Part shown: positions 8,326-16,457 of the stretch, piece after piece
Position numbering within the stretch: the stretch's first letter is position 1
Layout of the letters: each line of letters opens with the position of its first letter
Program-made: the position numbers and the translations under genes
Assembly (NCBI GenBank): GCA_021830925.1
Contig: JAKBNS010000005.1
Coordinates: 1 to 45,803 of the forward strand
Source: Pseudomonadota bacterium
Lineage (GTDB): Bacteria > Pseudomonadota > Gammaproteobacteria > Burkholderiales > Burkholderiaceae_C
DNA length: 45,803 bases
Direction: 5' to 3'
The notes under the pieces: model-generated
Seen by the model: only the letters and a program-made list of their open reading frames with translations
Told to the model about the DNA's origin: nothing
Database searches by the model: none

Positions 8326-8994
8326 ATGGAACTCCATTCCGACTTTTCCGCGCGCGTGCTGATCGACACGCGCGACGCGCCCTGGGTGGCGTCGCCCCAA
8401 CCCGGCGTCGAGCGACGCATGCTCGACCGCGTCGGAGACGAGGTGGCGCGCGCCACCAGCATCGTGCGCTATGCGCCCGACAGCGTGTTCGCCGAACACG
8501 AGCACGCGCTGGGCGAGGAGATCCTCGTGCTGTCCGGCGTGTTCGCCGACGAGCACGGCGAGTACCCGGCGGGCACCTACCTGCGCAACCCGCCCGGCAC
8601 GCGCCACGCGCCGCGCTCCAGCGCGGGCTGCGAGCTGTTCGTCAAGCTGCGCCAGTTCCAACCCGGGGACGACCGCCAGCTATGCGTCGACACGCGCGCG
8701 GCGGCCTTCCTGCCGGGGCTCGTCCCCGGCCTGCAGGTGCTGCCGCTGCACGAATTCGGCGGCGAGCATGTCGCGTTGGTGCGCTGGGCGCCCGGCACGC
8801 GCTTCCAGGCCCACACGCACTGGGGCGGCGAGGAGATCCTGGTGCTCGAGGGCGTGTTCAGCGACGAACACGGGCATTACCCGGCGGGCAGCTGGCTGCG
8901 CAGCCCGCACCTCAGCCGGCATCAGCCCTTCAGCGACCCGGGCTGCCTGATCTACGTGAAGGTGGGGCACCTGCAGCAAGATTCCGCGCGCTGA
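8326..8994 (+). CDS. Double-cupin (ChrR-like) protein
   Basis: This 222-residue protein consists of two consecutive ChrR-type cupin domains, about 30-115 and 135-215. The halves are clearly an internal duplication: EEILVLSGVFADEHGEYPAG in the first corresponds to EEILVLEGVFSDEHGHYPAG in the second. Each half carries the cupin metal-ligand pattern, with AEHEH or QAHTH, then EE and a later histidine (PGTRH, LSRH). ChrR is the anti-sigma factor of singlet-oxygen responses, but this protein lacks the N-terminal anti-sigma zinc domain and has no sigma gene beside it. A cytoplasmic metal-binding or enzymatic role is therefore more likely. Its last 65 nt overlap the convergent MocR gene. Confidence 0.85.
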   Translation: MELHSDFSARVLIDTRDAPWVASPQPGVERRMLDRVGDEVARATSIVRYAPDSVFAEHEHALGEEILVLSGVFADEHGEYPAGTYLRNPPGTRHAPRSSAGCELFVKLRQFQPGDDRQLCVDTRAAAFLPGLVPGLQVLPLHEFGGEHVALVRWAPGTRFQAHTHWGGEEILVLEGVFSDEHGHYPAGSWLRSPHLSRHQPFSDPGCLIYVKVGHLQQDSAR

Positions 8995-10423
8995 TCCCGG
9001 CGCCGGCGTCGCCCGCCCGCGCGCAATCCTCCAGCGCCTGCTCCAGGCGCTCGAACACCTCCGGGCGCTGGCACTGCGAGACGTTCACGCGCACATGGCC
9101 CGCGCAGCCCTGGGATGCGCTGAACACATTGCCCGGCGCCAGCAGCAGGCCGCGCGCCAGCGCGCGGCGCGCCAGCTCGGCCGAGTCGATGCCCGACGGC
9201 AGGGCGCACCACAGGAACAGGCCCCCGGCCGGCGGCGCGGCGCAGCTCAGGCCCAGGCCCCGCAGGCGCCGCAGCGTCTGGCCGGTGGCCAGCGCGAGGC
9301 GCTCGCGCAGGCCCTCCAGGTGGCGCCGGTAGCCGCCGTCGGCCAGCACGCCGTGCACCAGCGCCGCGGCGATGCGGTCGTCGCCGAAGCTGGTGGCCAC
9401 CTTCAGGTCCAGCAGCGGCTCGACCCAGTCCTCGCGCAGCGCGATGAAACCGCAGCGCGCGGCGGCGCTGACCGTCTTGGAGAATCCTCCCACGTAGACC
9501 ACGCGGCGCAGCCCGTCGAAAGCGGCCAGGCGCGGCACGGCCGTGGCATCGAGGTCGGCGTAGATGTCGTCCTCGATGATGGTCAGGCCGGTCTGCTCGG
9601 CCAGTTGCAGCAGCCGATGCGCCAGCGGCGCCGACAGGCTGCCTCCGGTGGGGTTGTGCAGCGCCGACTGGGTCAGGTACAGGCGCGGCCGATGCTCGCG
9701 CAGCGCGGACTCGAAGGCGCTCAGGTCGGGGCCGGCGGCATCGCGCGGCAGGCTCACGACACGCACCCGGTGCGCGCGCAGCAGGGCGAGGAAATTGAAA
9801 TAGCAGGGGTCGTCGACCAGCACCACGTCGCCCGGCTCCAGCAGCAGGCGGCACAGCAGATCCACCGCCTGGGTGACACCGCGGCTGAGCACGATGCGCG
9901 CCGGCGGCGCGTCGATCCCGCGCTCGGCCAGGCGCCGGGCGAGCAGGGCGCGCAGCGCGGGCGAGCCCTGCGGCGTGGCATAGTCGGCGAGTTCCTCGGC
10001 GGATGCGCGGGCGATGCCGCGCAGGCCGCGGCGCAGCGCCTGTTGCGGCAACCAGTCGGCGGGCAGCCAGCCGCAGCCGGGGCTTCCCACGCTGGCGGCG
10101 CCGTCGAGTGCCTGGCGCGACACCCACAGCGGGTCCACCGCGCGCTCCAGCCGGGGCGCGATGCCCGCCAGGTCCAGCGGCGGCGCATGCGCTGCCACGT
10201 AGAAGCCGGCGCCGCGGCGCGCACGGATCACCCCGTCGGCGGCAAGGCGGTCGTAGGCCTCCACCACGGTGGACTTGGACACCCCCATGGCCCGCGCGCA
10301 GGCACGGATGGACGGCAGACGGGTGCCCTGGACGAGCGCGCGCGACGCGATGCGCGCGCGCACCGCGTCCATCACGCCATCGACCTTGCGACCGGCAGAG
10401 GGCGACTGTTCCGGTGGGTGCAT
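8930..10423 (-). CDS. MocR-type regulator (GntR helix-turn-helix plus aminotransferase domain)
   Basis: The 497-residue protein joins an N-terminal winged helix to a fold-type I aminotransferase-like domain. The winged helix, about residues 15-80, contains GTRLPSIRACARAMGVSKST and VVEAYDRLAADGVI. In the second domain, from about residue 115, GGFSKTVSAAARCGFI contains the PLP-binding lysine, and LHNPTGGSLS is the substrate-loop region. MocR proteins usually respond to PLP or amino compounds and control a divergent neighbour. Here that neighbour is a DMT exporter, and a 33-bp inverted repeat lies directly before the start codon. ATG at 10423 has no strong Shine-Dalgarno sequence, so a few residues are uncertain. 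Confidence 0.92.
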   Translation of the reverse strand: MHPPEQSPSAGRKVDGVMDAVRARIASRALVQGTRLPSIRACARAMGVSKSTVVEAYDRLAADGVIRARRGAGFYVAAHAPPLDLAGIAPRLERAVDPLWVSRQALDGAASVGSPGCGWLPADWLPQQALRRGLRGIARASAEELADYATPQGSPALRALLARRLAERGIDAPPARIVLSRGVTQAVDLLCRLLLEPGDVVLVDDPCYFNFLALLRAHRVRVVSLPRDAAGPDLSAFESALREHRPRLYLTQSALHNPTGGSLSAPLAHRLLQLAEQTGLTIIEDDIYADLDATAVPRLAAFDGLRRVVYVGGFSKTVSAAARCGFIALREDWVEPLLDLKVATSFGDDRIAAALVHGVLADGGYRRHLEGLRERLALATGQTLRRLRGLGLSCAAPPAGGLFLWCALPSGIDSAELARRALARGLLLAPGNVFSASQGCAGHVRVNVSQCQRPEVFERLEQALEDCARAGDAGAGISARNLAAGAPPSRRSGSPGR

Positions 10424-10425
10424 CA

Positions 10426-10458
10426 GTACAGTTTGCTGGAATTGTCCGCAAAGCGTAC
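10426..10458. promoter_or_regulatory. Inverted-repeat operator between the MocR and EamA genes
   Basis: GTACAGTTTGC (10426-10436) and GCAAAGCGTAC (10448-10458) form an imperfect inverted repeat, 9 of 11 positions, with an 11-nt spacer. It starts 3 nt from the MocR start codon and ends 28 nt before the exporter gene. The MocR protein is the obvious candidate binder. Confidence 0.6.
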
Positions 10459-10486
10459 CTGGGCGTGCTCGGCCGGGCAAGGCACC

Positions 10487-11356
10487 ATGCGAGGCATGAA
10501 CGACCAACGCAAGGGCTGGTGGCTGGGGCTGGCCGGCATGCTGATCTTCAGCGGATCCCTGCCCGCCACGCGCGTGGCGGTGCAGGGTTTCTCGCCCCTG
10601 TGCCTGACGGCGGTGCGTGCCAGCGCGGCCGCCGCGCTGGCCGCGCTGGCCCTGCTGGCCTGGGATCGCCGGCGCCCGCGCGGACGCGAGTGGCTGCATC
10701 TGCTGGCGGTGGCCGGCGGCGTGGTGGTGGGCTTCCCCTTGCTCAGTGCGATGGCGCTGCGCCACATCACGGCGGCCGACGCGCTGGTGCTGGTGGCGCT
10801 GTTGCCGCTGTGCACGGCGAGCTTCGCCGTGCTGCGCGCCGGCGAGCGCCCGCGCCGGGCCTTCTGGGTCTACTCGGCTCTGGGGGCGGCGCTGGTGTGC
10901 GCATTCGCGCTGTCGCAGGGAGCGCGCGCGGCGTGGCTGGGAGACGCCTTGATGGTGGCCGCCGTGGTGGTGTGCGGCTACGGCTACGCCGAGGGCGCGC
11001 GCCTGGCGCGCAAGCTCGGCGGCTGGCAGGTGATCTGCTGGGCGCTGCTGCTGGCGCTGCCGCTGACCCTGCCGCTGGCGGGCGCCGAACTGGCGCGACA
11101 GGCGCTACCCCATGCAAGCGCGCCGTGGATCGGGCTGGGCTACGTGAGCGTGTTCAGCATGCTCGTGGGCTTCGTGTTCTGGTATCGCGGGCTGGCGCTG
11201 GGAGGCATCGCCGCGGTGGGCCAGTTGCAGCTGCTGCAACCCTTCGTGGGCCTGCTGCTGGCCGCCGTGCTGCTCGGCGAGACGGTCGCGCCGGGCATGC
11301 TGGTCACCGCGGTGGCGGTTGCCGGCTGCGTGGCGGCGGCCCGCCGTCACGGCTGA
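10487..11356 (+). CDS. EamA/DMT-family exporter
   Basis: The 289-residue protein has ten predicted hydrophobic helices arranged as two EamA repeats of about 140 residues. Repeat one includes GFPLLSAMALRHITAADAL and repeat two includes VFWYRGLALGGIAAVGQLQL. Family members export amino acids and other metabolites across the inner membrane. AAGG before ATG 10487 makes it a better start than the ATG nine bases later. Divergence from a MocR regulator is a common arrangement for exporters induced by amino compounds. Confidence 0.88.
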   Translation: MRGMNDQRKGWWLGLAGMLIFSGSLPATRVAVQGFSPLCLTAVRASAAAALAALALLAWDRRRPRGREWLHLLAVAGGVVVGFPLLSAMALRHITAADALVLVALLPLCTASFAVLRAGERPRRAFWVYSALGAALVCAFALSQGARAAWLGDALMVAAVVVCGYGYAEGARLARKLGGWQVICWALLLALPLTLPLAGAELARQALPHASAPWIGLGYVSVFSMLVGFVFWYRGLALGGIAAVGQLQLLQPFVGLLLAAVLLGETVAPGMLVTAVAVAGCVAAARRHG

Positions 11357-11380
11357 GCCGCGACCGACCCGCGGGGTCCG

Positions 11381-11803
11381 CTACAGCTTGTGGGTGGTCA
11401 GCAGGATGCTGGTCTCGGTGTTGGAGATGCCTTCGATGGTGCGAATGGCCCCGAGCACGCGATCGAAGCTCTCCAGGTTGTCCGCGCGCAACTCGGCCAT
11501 CAGGTCCCAGCGTCCGTTGGTGGTGTGCAGCGCGGCGACCGCCGCGTGGCCGCGCAGGCGCCGCAGCACCTCCTGCGCCTGGTTGCCCTCCACCTCGATG
11601 CCCATGATGGCGCGGATGCGATGCGCCTCGGCATGGGGTTTCAGGCGCAGCGTGTAACCGACGATCACGCCGTCGCGCTCCAGGCGGGCGATGCGGTTCT
11701 GCACCGTGGCACGCGCCACGCGCAGTCTTTTCGCCAACGCACTCACCGGCATGCGCGCGTCGTCGCGCAGCAGGGCGATGAGTTCGGCATCGAGGTCGTC
11801 CAC
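11381..11803 (-). CDS. Lrp/AsnC-family transcriptional regulator (first copy)
   Basis: The 140-residue protein has the Lrp layout. An N-terminal winged helix contains LDAELIALLRDDARMPVSAL and RVARATVQNRIARLERDGVI; a RAM effector domain with an alpha-beta sandwich follows. I chose GTG at 11803 because the family usually begins directly at the (V/M)DDLD segment and a GAGAG lies just upstream. An in-frame TTG at 11836 would add 11 residues. The gene is divergent from ornithine cyclodeaminase, so it probably controls ornithine/citrulline catabolism. Confidence 0.87.
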   Translation of the reverse strand: MDDLDAELIALLRDDARMPVSALAKRLRVARATVQNRIARLERDGVIVGYTLRLKPHAEAHRIRAIMGIEVEGNQAQEVLRRLRGHAAVAALHTTNGRWDLMAELRADNLESFDRVLGAIRTIEGISNTETSILLTTHKL

Positions 11804-11832
11804 GGGGCTCTCACTATGCTTGATCGATCTGC

Positions 11833-11843
11833 GCAAAGTGTAC
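11833..11843. promoter_or_regulatory. Candidate Lrp operator upstream of ornithine cyclodeaminase
   Basis: GCAAAGTGTAC lies in the Lrp-ocd intergenic region, and a second GCAAA follows at 11852. It differs at one base from the right arm of the inverted repeat in front of the exporter gene 1.4 kb away. The whole 11804-11964 interval is relatively AT-rich and presumably holds both divergent promoters; I cannot place -35/-10 elements confidently. Confidence 0.35.
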
Positions 11844-11964
11844 GGTTTCCTGCAAAACCTTCCAGCTAGCGCTCTTCAATCTGGCAGGCGCCGAGGCAAG
11901 AATGTCTGCATTGCCGCCAGCGCGATGCGCGCGGCGGTCCCTCCCCTCATGCAGGAGCCTCGGC

Positions 11965-13014
11965 ATGACACGCTTCATCGACCTACCCTCGATGTCGCGC
12001 CTGGTCCGTTCGATCGGCGCGGCGCGCTTTCTCGGCGAACTCGCCGATTCCCTCCACGAAGACTTCCTGCGCTGGCCGGAGTTCGACAAATCGGCCCGCG
12101 TGGCCAGCCATTCGGAACGCGGGGTCATCGAGCTCATGCCGGTGGCCGACGCGCGGCGCTACGCCTTCAAGTACGTCAACGGTCACCCATCCAACACCGC
12201 GCACCAGCTGTGCACGGTGATGGCCTTCGGCGCACTGGCCGAGGTGGACAGCGGCTACCCGCTGCTGCTGTCCGAACTGACCCTGGCCACGGCGCTGCGC
12301 ACCGCGGCGACCTCGCTGATGGCCGCGCGCGCGCTGGCCCGGCCGGACTGCCGGCGCATGGCCCTGATCGGCAACGGCGCGCAGGCGGAATTCCAGGCCC
12401 TGGCCTTCCACGCGCACCTGGGCATCGAGGAAATCGCCGTGTTCGACGTCGACCCGGCCGCCACCGACAAACTGGTGCGCAACCTGGCCGACTGCCCGGG
12501 CCTGCGCCTGCGGCGCGCCGCCAGCGCGGCCGAGGCCGCGCGCGGCTGCGACATCCTCACCACCATCACCGCCGACAAGGCCCGCGCCACCATCGTCACG
12601 CCAGCCATGATCGAGCCGGGCATGCACCTCAACGCGGTGGGCGGCGACTGTCCCGGCAAGACCGAGCTGCACCCCGAGGTGCTGCTGGCCCATCGCGTGT
12701 TCGTCGAATACGAGGCACAGACCCGCGTGGAGGGGGACATCCAGCAACTGCCCGCGAACTTCCCGGTGACCGAGCTGTGGCGGGTGCTGCGCGACGAACT
12801 GCCCGGGCGCGAGAGTCCGGCGCAGGTGACGGTGTTCGACTCCGTGGGCTTCGCGCTCGAGGACTTCACCACCCTGCGCTACGTGCTCGAACAGGCCGAG
12901 CGCCACGACATCGGCTCGGACATCGAACTCGTGCCCCCGGGGGAACAGCCGAAGGACCTGTTCCGCTACGCGCGCGGCGCGCGCGCCGAAGGCGCCGCCC
13001 GCCGCGCGGCCTGA
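11965..13014 (+). CDS. Ornithine cyclodeaminase
   Basis: The 349-residue enzyme converts L-ornithine to L-proline plus ammonia, using bound NAD. K69 in RRYAFKYVNGHPSN and D228 in LNAVGGDCPGKTEL fall at the same numbers as the catalytic Lys69 and Asp228 of the Pseudomonas putida enzyme. The nucleotide-binding region is MALIGNGAQAEFQ near residue 132. AGGAG 7 nt before ATG 11965 supports the start. It is followed after 5 nt by the CtlX-like gene. The pair could take citrulline to ornithine and then proline, under the divergent Lrp regulator. Confidence 0.94.
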   Translation: MTRFIDLPSMSRLVRSIGAARFLGELADSLHEDFLRWPEFDKSARVASHSERGVIELMPVADARRYAFKYVNGHPSNTAHQLCTVMAFGALAEVDSGYPLLLSELTLATALRTAATSLMAARALARPDCRRMALIGNGAQAEFQALAFHAHLGIEEIAVFDVDPAATDKLVRNLADCPGLRLRRAASAAEAARGCDILTTITADKARATIVTPAMIEPGMHLNAVGGDCPGKTELHPEVLLAHRVFVEYEAQTRVEGDIQQLPANFPVTELWRVLRDELPGRESPAQVTVFDSVGFALEDFTTLRYVLEQAERHDIGSDIELVPPGEQPKDLFRYARGARAEGAARRAA

Positions 13015-13019
13015 CGGTC

Positions 13020-14087
13020 ATGGCCCCCCAGCTCGCGCTCCGACCGCGCCCACTGTCGGTGCAGGCGCCGGCGGCGGTGGTGATGATCCGCCCCCATCGC
13101 TTCCACCCCAATCCGCAGACGGCCGCCGACAACGCCTTCCAGCTCGAGCCCCGCGCGCCCGCGCGGGCGCTGGCGGTGGCGGCCTACCGCGAGGTGTCGG
13201 CGGCGGCCGAGCGCCTGCAGGCCGAAGGCGTGCGCGTGCACCTGTTCGACGACACCGGGGAGCAGGACACGCCCGATTCGGTGTTCCCCAACAACTGGTT
13301 CTCCACCCATCCCGGCGGCCATGTGGCGCTGTACCCGATGTACGCGCCCAACCGCAGGCGCGAGCGTCGCGTCGACGTCATCGAACTGCTCAAGGCGCGC
13401 TACCGCGTGCAGGACGTGATCGACTATTCGGGGCTGGAGCAGGATGGACTGTTCCTCGAGGGCACGGGAGCCATGGTGCTTGACCACCTCGCGCGCGTGG
13501 CCTACGTGGCACGCTCGCGGCGTGCCGACCCGGTGGCGCTGGAGCGCTTTTGCACCCATTTCAACTACGAGCCGATGGTGTTCGATGCCCTCGACCCCTC
13601 GGGCCGTCCGATCTTTCACACCAACGTGCTGATGAGCATCGCCAGCGAGTTCGCGATGGTCGGGCTGCGCGACTTCGTGGAACCCGTGCGTGCCGCCGAG
13701 CTGCGCGCCAGGCTGAGCGAATGCGGTCGCGAGCTGATCGAGCTGGGCGCGCGCCAGGTGGCGGGATTCGCGGGCAACGCCATCGAGCTCAGCGGCCGCG
13801 GCGGCGAGCCCCTGCTGGCACTTTCACGCCGTGCGCTGGACACCCTGGAGCCGGCGCAGCGCAGGCTGATCGAGCGCTCGGCGCGCCTGCTCCCGCTGGA
13901 CATCCCCACCGTCGAGCTGGCGGGAGGCTCGGTGCGCTGCATGCTGGCCGGGGTGCACCTGCAGCCGCGCTGCACCGCGCCGCGGGACACCAGGAGCGCA
14001 CCGGGCGATCAGCCGGCCTCGCACAGCGCCTGCAGCAGCGCGCGGCCCTCGGGCCAGTCCCCCAGGCCGCTTTCGGCGTTGATGTGA
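13020..14087 (+). CDS. ctlX: CtlX-type citrulline/arginine hydrolase (arginine deiminase-like fold)
   Basis: This 355-residue protein belongs to the guanidino-group-modifying enzyme superfamily, in the branch called citrulline utilisation hydrolase CtlX. It begins with VVMIRPHRFHPNPQTAADN and contains DSVFPNNWFSTH, an acidic residue in FLEGTGA (E147), H200 in IFHTNVLM, and the nucleophile C307 in GGSVRCMLA. The likely reaction is citrulline hydrolysis to ornithine, feeding the ornithine cyclodeaminase encoded 5 nt upstream. The last roughly 35 residues are low-complexity and extend past the family's usual end, overlapping the convergent hydrolase gene by 79 nt. Confidence 0.87.
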   Translation: MAPQLALRPRPLSVQAPAAVVMIRPHRFHPNPQTAADNAFQLEPRAPARALAVAAYREVSAAAERLQAEGVRVHLFDDTGEQDTPDSVFPNNWFSTHPGGHVALYPMYAPNRRRERRVDVIELLKARYRVQDVIDYSGLEQDGLFLEGTGAMVLDHLARVAYVARSRRADPVALERFCTHFNYEPMVFDALDPSGRPIFHTNVLMSIASEFAMVGLRDFVEPVRAAELRARLSECGRELIELGARQVAGFAGNAIELSGRGGEPLLALSRRALDTLEPAQRRLIERSARLLPLDIPTVELAGGSVRCMLAGVHLQPRCTAPRDTRSAPGDQPASHSACSSARPSGQSPRPLSALM

Positions 14088-14602
14088 CCGCGCTCGCCCA
14101 GGTCCACCAGTTCGCCGCCCCAGACGGCTGCCTGGCGCCGCGCGTAGTCCATGCTGCCATAGGGATCGTCGCGGCTGGCGACCACCACGCTGGGGAAGGG
14201 CAGCGGCCGCTCGGGCACCGGCACGAAGCTCGCCGCGGCCGCCGGAAACGCCGGCCCGTCGGGGTCGGGCGGCGCCACCAGCAGGGCGCCGCGCACCGTG
14301 CGCCAGGTGCGCGCGGCCCAGTGGGCGCCGAGCAGGCAGCCCAGGCTGTGGGCGGCCAGCACCACCGGGCCGCCCGCGTCCGCCGCCGCGGCCTCCAGCG
14401 CCTGCAGCCAGTCCTCCAGCCGCGGCGCATTCCAGTCGCGCTGCTGCACCCGGCGCACGCGCGGGTCCTGGCGCTCCCACAGGCTCTGCCAGTGTCCGGG
14501 GCCCGAGCCCTGGATGCCCGGCAGGATCAGCACGGTGGCGCTTCGGGTGGCTTCGGGCATGGGAGATTCGGTGGTCGCGAACATCCGACGCGGGGCCGTC
14601 AT
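14009..14602 (-). CDS. RBBP9/YdeN-type alpha/beta hydrolase
   Basis: The 197-residue protein is a small serine hydrolase. It has the family opening TVLILPGIQGSGPGHWQSLW, nucleophile S86 in LAAHSLGC, an aspartate in ASRDDPYGS and the catalytic histidine in GERGHINAES. The ATG at 14602 overlaps the stop of the HglS-like gene (ATGA). The first 20 residues are not family-like, so MPEATR at 14560 is an alternative start. The substrate is unknown. Confidence 0.85.
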   Translation of the reverse strand: MTAPRRMFATTESPMPEATRSATVLILPGIQGSGPGHWQSLWERQDPRVRRVQQRDWNAPRLEDWLQALEAAAADAGGPVVLAAHSLGCLLGAHWAARTWRTVRGALLVAPPDPDGPAFPAAAASFVPVPERPLPFPSVVVASRDDPYGSMDYARRQAAVWGGELVDLGERGHINAESGLGDWPEGRALLQALCEAG

Positions 14603-16011
14603 CGCAGCTGCCGCGCTTCGTCGCGTGCCGCGGCAGGCCCTCGCAGGCAGCGCTCGATGGAGGCGCTCTGCTGCGCCTCGTACAGCGCGAATTCGTCGAG
14701 CGCGGCGCAGCCCAGCGCCCGTTCGAAGGCGGCGCGGGCATCGGCCGCCTGGAAGGCCCGGCGCGCCGCGTCGCCCAGGTTGGACTGGAAGATGCCGGCC
14801 GCGCTCACGGGCAGGAAGTCCTCGTACACGATGGGCCTGGCGCGCACGGCTCCGGCCGCCATCAGGGCCTCCAGATCGCCGGCGTCCACGCCGGCGGGAA
14901 TCGACTCGGCGGTGCGCGCATAGTCGAAGTAGCCGAGCCCCTGCCGGCGGATCGCATCCAGGTCGTCGGGGAAGGCCTGGAACACCCGTTCCAGCCGGGC
15001 CTCGTAGTCCTCGGGCCCGGACTGCGCGCCGCCGGCATTCGCCTCGCGCAACAACTCGTCGTACAGCGCCCGCCCCTTGGGGGTCAACGCGATGCCACGC
15101 TGCTCGACTTCGCCGAAGCGGGCGGTGTGCGCGCCCATCCCCCCGGCGCCGTCACCGAAGCGGACTGGCTCGGCCAGGGCCTTGAAGCTGGTCTGGCGCA
15201 GCAGGATGGGCACCTGGCGCCGCGGCGGACCTTCGATGATCTCCTTGGCGGAGATGCCGCGCCGTGGCATCTCCTGCTGCACCGCGTCGATGTCCAGGGT
15301 GCGCGGGGTCAGGTGATTGATGTGCGGCCCGCGGAAGCACACGACATCGGCCACCAGCCGGTGCGCGTCGTGCAGGCGCCGGTAGAGCTCCAGCGGGACG
15401 GTCGCCTGGGCGTGCCACCGGAAGGTGTGCAGCAGCTCGCCCACGAAGTCCTGCGCCTGCCGTTCGTCGAAGCCTCCGCGGGCCTCGAACTCCTCGGTCA
15501 GGCGCAGGGCCCCCGGCGTGAAGATCTCGCGCGCGTCGAGACGTTGCGCGGCCAGCGCCCGCAGCCCCGGGTCCTCGATCAGATCCAGGCGCAGCAGCGA
15601 GGTGAAGATGCGAAAGGGGTTGCGCGCCAGTGCATCGGGATCGGCCGGGCGAAAGGCCGTCGAATGCACCGGTACGCCGGCGACGCTGAGGTCGTAATAC
15701 CCGACGGGTTGCATGCCCATGGTGGCGAACATGCGCCGCAGCATGCCGAGTTCGCGGGCAGTGCCCAGCCGGATGGCCCCGTGACGCTCCACGCCGAGAC
15801 GCACGCGCTCGGCCTCGGGCATGGGCGCGGAGTCCTCCGCGGCGCGCAGAACGCGGGCGTTCACGTCCGCCACGATGTCCAGCAGCGCGCCGTATTGCGG
15901 AACCTCGTCGCGGTACATGGCCGACATGGCCTGCGCGAAACGATCGCGGATGGCGTCCGGGGAAACGAAATCGGCGGCCGGATCGGCCGCGGGCGCGGAA
16001 GCGGAGCTCAT
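14599..16011 (-). CDS. hglS: 2-oxoadipate dioxygenase/decarboxylase (HglS/YdcJ, DUF1338)
   Basis: The 470-residue protein belongs to the DUF1338 family, shown in Pseudomonas putida to convert 2-oxoadipate to D-2-hydroxyglutarate in lysine catabolism with an Fe(II) centre. The expected metal ligands are H77 in ERHGAIRLGTA, H233 in HINHLTPRTLD and E301 in ARFGEVEQRG. They are offset by a constant seven residues from His70, His226 and Glu294 of the studied enzyme. R81 corresponds to its substrate arginine. The start at 16011 gives the family length; an ATG at 16047 is possible. No other lysine-catabolic gene is in the window. Confidence 0.92.
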   Translation of the reverse strand: MSSASAPAADPAADFVSPDAIRDRFAQAMSAMYRDEVPQYGALLDIVADVNARVLRAAEDSAPMPEAERVRLGVERHGAIRLGTARELGMLRRMFATMGMQPVGYYDLSVAGVPVHSTAFRPADPDALARNPFRIFTSLLRLDLIEDPGLRALAAQRLDAREIFTPGALRLTEEFEARGGFDERQAQDFVGELLHTFRWHAQATVPLELYRRLHDAHRLVADVVCFRGPHINHLTPRTLDIDAVQQEMPRRGISAKEIIEGPPRRQVPILLRQTSFKALAEPVRFGDGAGGMGAHTARFGEVEQRGIALTPKGRALYDELLREANAGGAQSGPEDYEARLERVFQAFPDDLDAIRRQGLGYFDYARTAESIPAGVDAGDLEALMAAGAVRARPIVYEDFLPVSAAGIFQSNLGDAARRAFQAADARAAFERALGCAALDEFALYEAQQSASIERCLRGPAAARDEARQLR

Positions 16012-16072
16012 GGACACGGGGGTTGCGGAAAGCCTGACTGCATGCATTGTGCCGCCGCCGCGCCGCAGGGGG

Positions 16073-16114
16073 AACCCGTCGGGTTTGCTTACGCCGAAAT
16101 ACCGCTGCTAGCAT
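16073..16114 (+). promoter_or_regulatory. Predicted promoter and palindromic operator of the APE-like operon
   Basis: AACCCG-T-CGGGTT at 16073-16085 is a perfect 13-nt palindrome. It abuts TTGCTT (16085-16090), which is followed after 18 nt by TAGCAT (16109-16114), a plausible sigma-70 promoter about 55 nt before the first ACP gene. The palindrome on the -35 suggests repression. The same interval separates the divergent hglS gene. No regulator gene is adjacent. Confidence 0.45.
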
Positions 16115-16169
16115 TTCAGCGCGTCGACGGCAGCCGCGCGTCGCCCCACGAACCGAGCCCTTGATCAGC

Positions 16170-16457
16170 ATGCTGGAGCCCTTCATCCGGAACCATCTCA
16201 TCCGGCACGCGCGTGTCGATGCCTCCAAGTTCGACAACCCCGACCTGCTGGTGGCCGAGCTCGCGCTCGATTCCCTCGGCCTGGTGGAGATGCTGTTCGA
16301 GATCGAGGAGCGCTTCGGCTTCCAGTTGTCCGACCCGATGCGCTATCAGTCGATGCGCTTCGACCAGATGGTCGGCGCCATCGAGGCCGAATTGCGCGCG
16401 CACAACGGCGGCGAGCTGCCGCAGGCGGACGCGCTTCGCGCCTCCGCCCATTCTTGA
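16170..16457 (+). CDS. Acyl carrier protein (first of the APE-like cluster)
   Basis: The 95-residue acidic protein has the ACP four-helix pattern. The phosphopantetheine attachment serine is S35 in LALDSLGLVEMLFEIEERFG. It carries growing acyl chains as thioesters. It is the first gene of the operon, and its TGA overlaps the ATG of the ketosynthase gene (TGATG). About ten residues at each end lie outside the domain. It corresponds to the ApeE/ApeF class by position and neighbours, but which one is not clear. Confidence 0.88.
   Translation: MLEPFIRNHLIRHARVDASKFDNPDLLVAELALDSLGLVEMLFEIEERFGFQLSDPMRYQSMRFDQMVGAIEAELRAHNGGELPQADALRASAHS

Noticed and set aside
11804-11836. TTG-initiated longer Lrp protein
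   Set aside because: The extra residues are not family-like and would place the coding start inside the likely operator; GTG 11803 fits the family.
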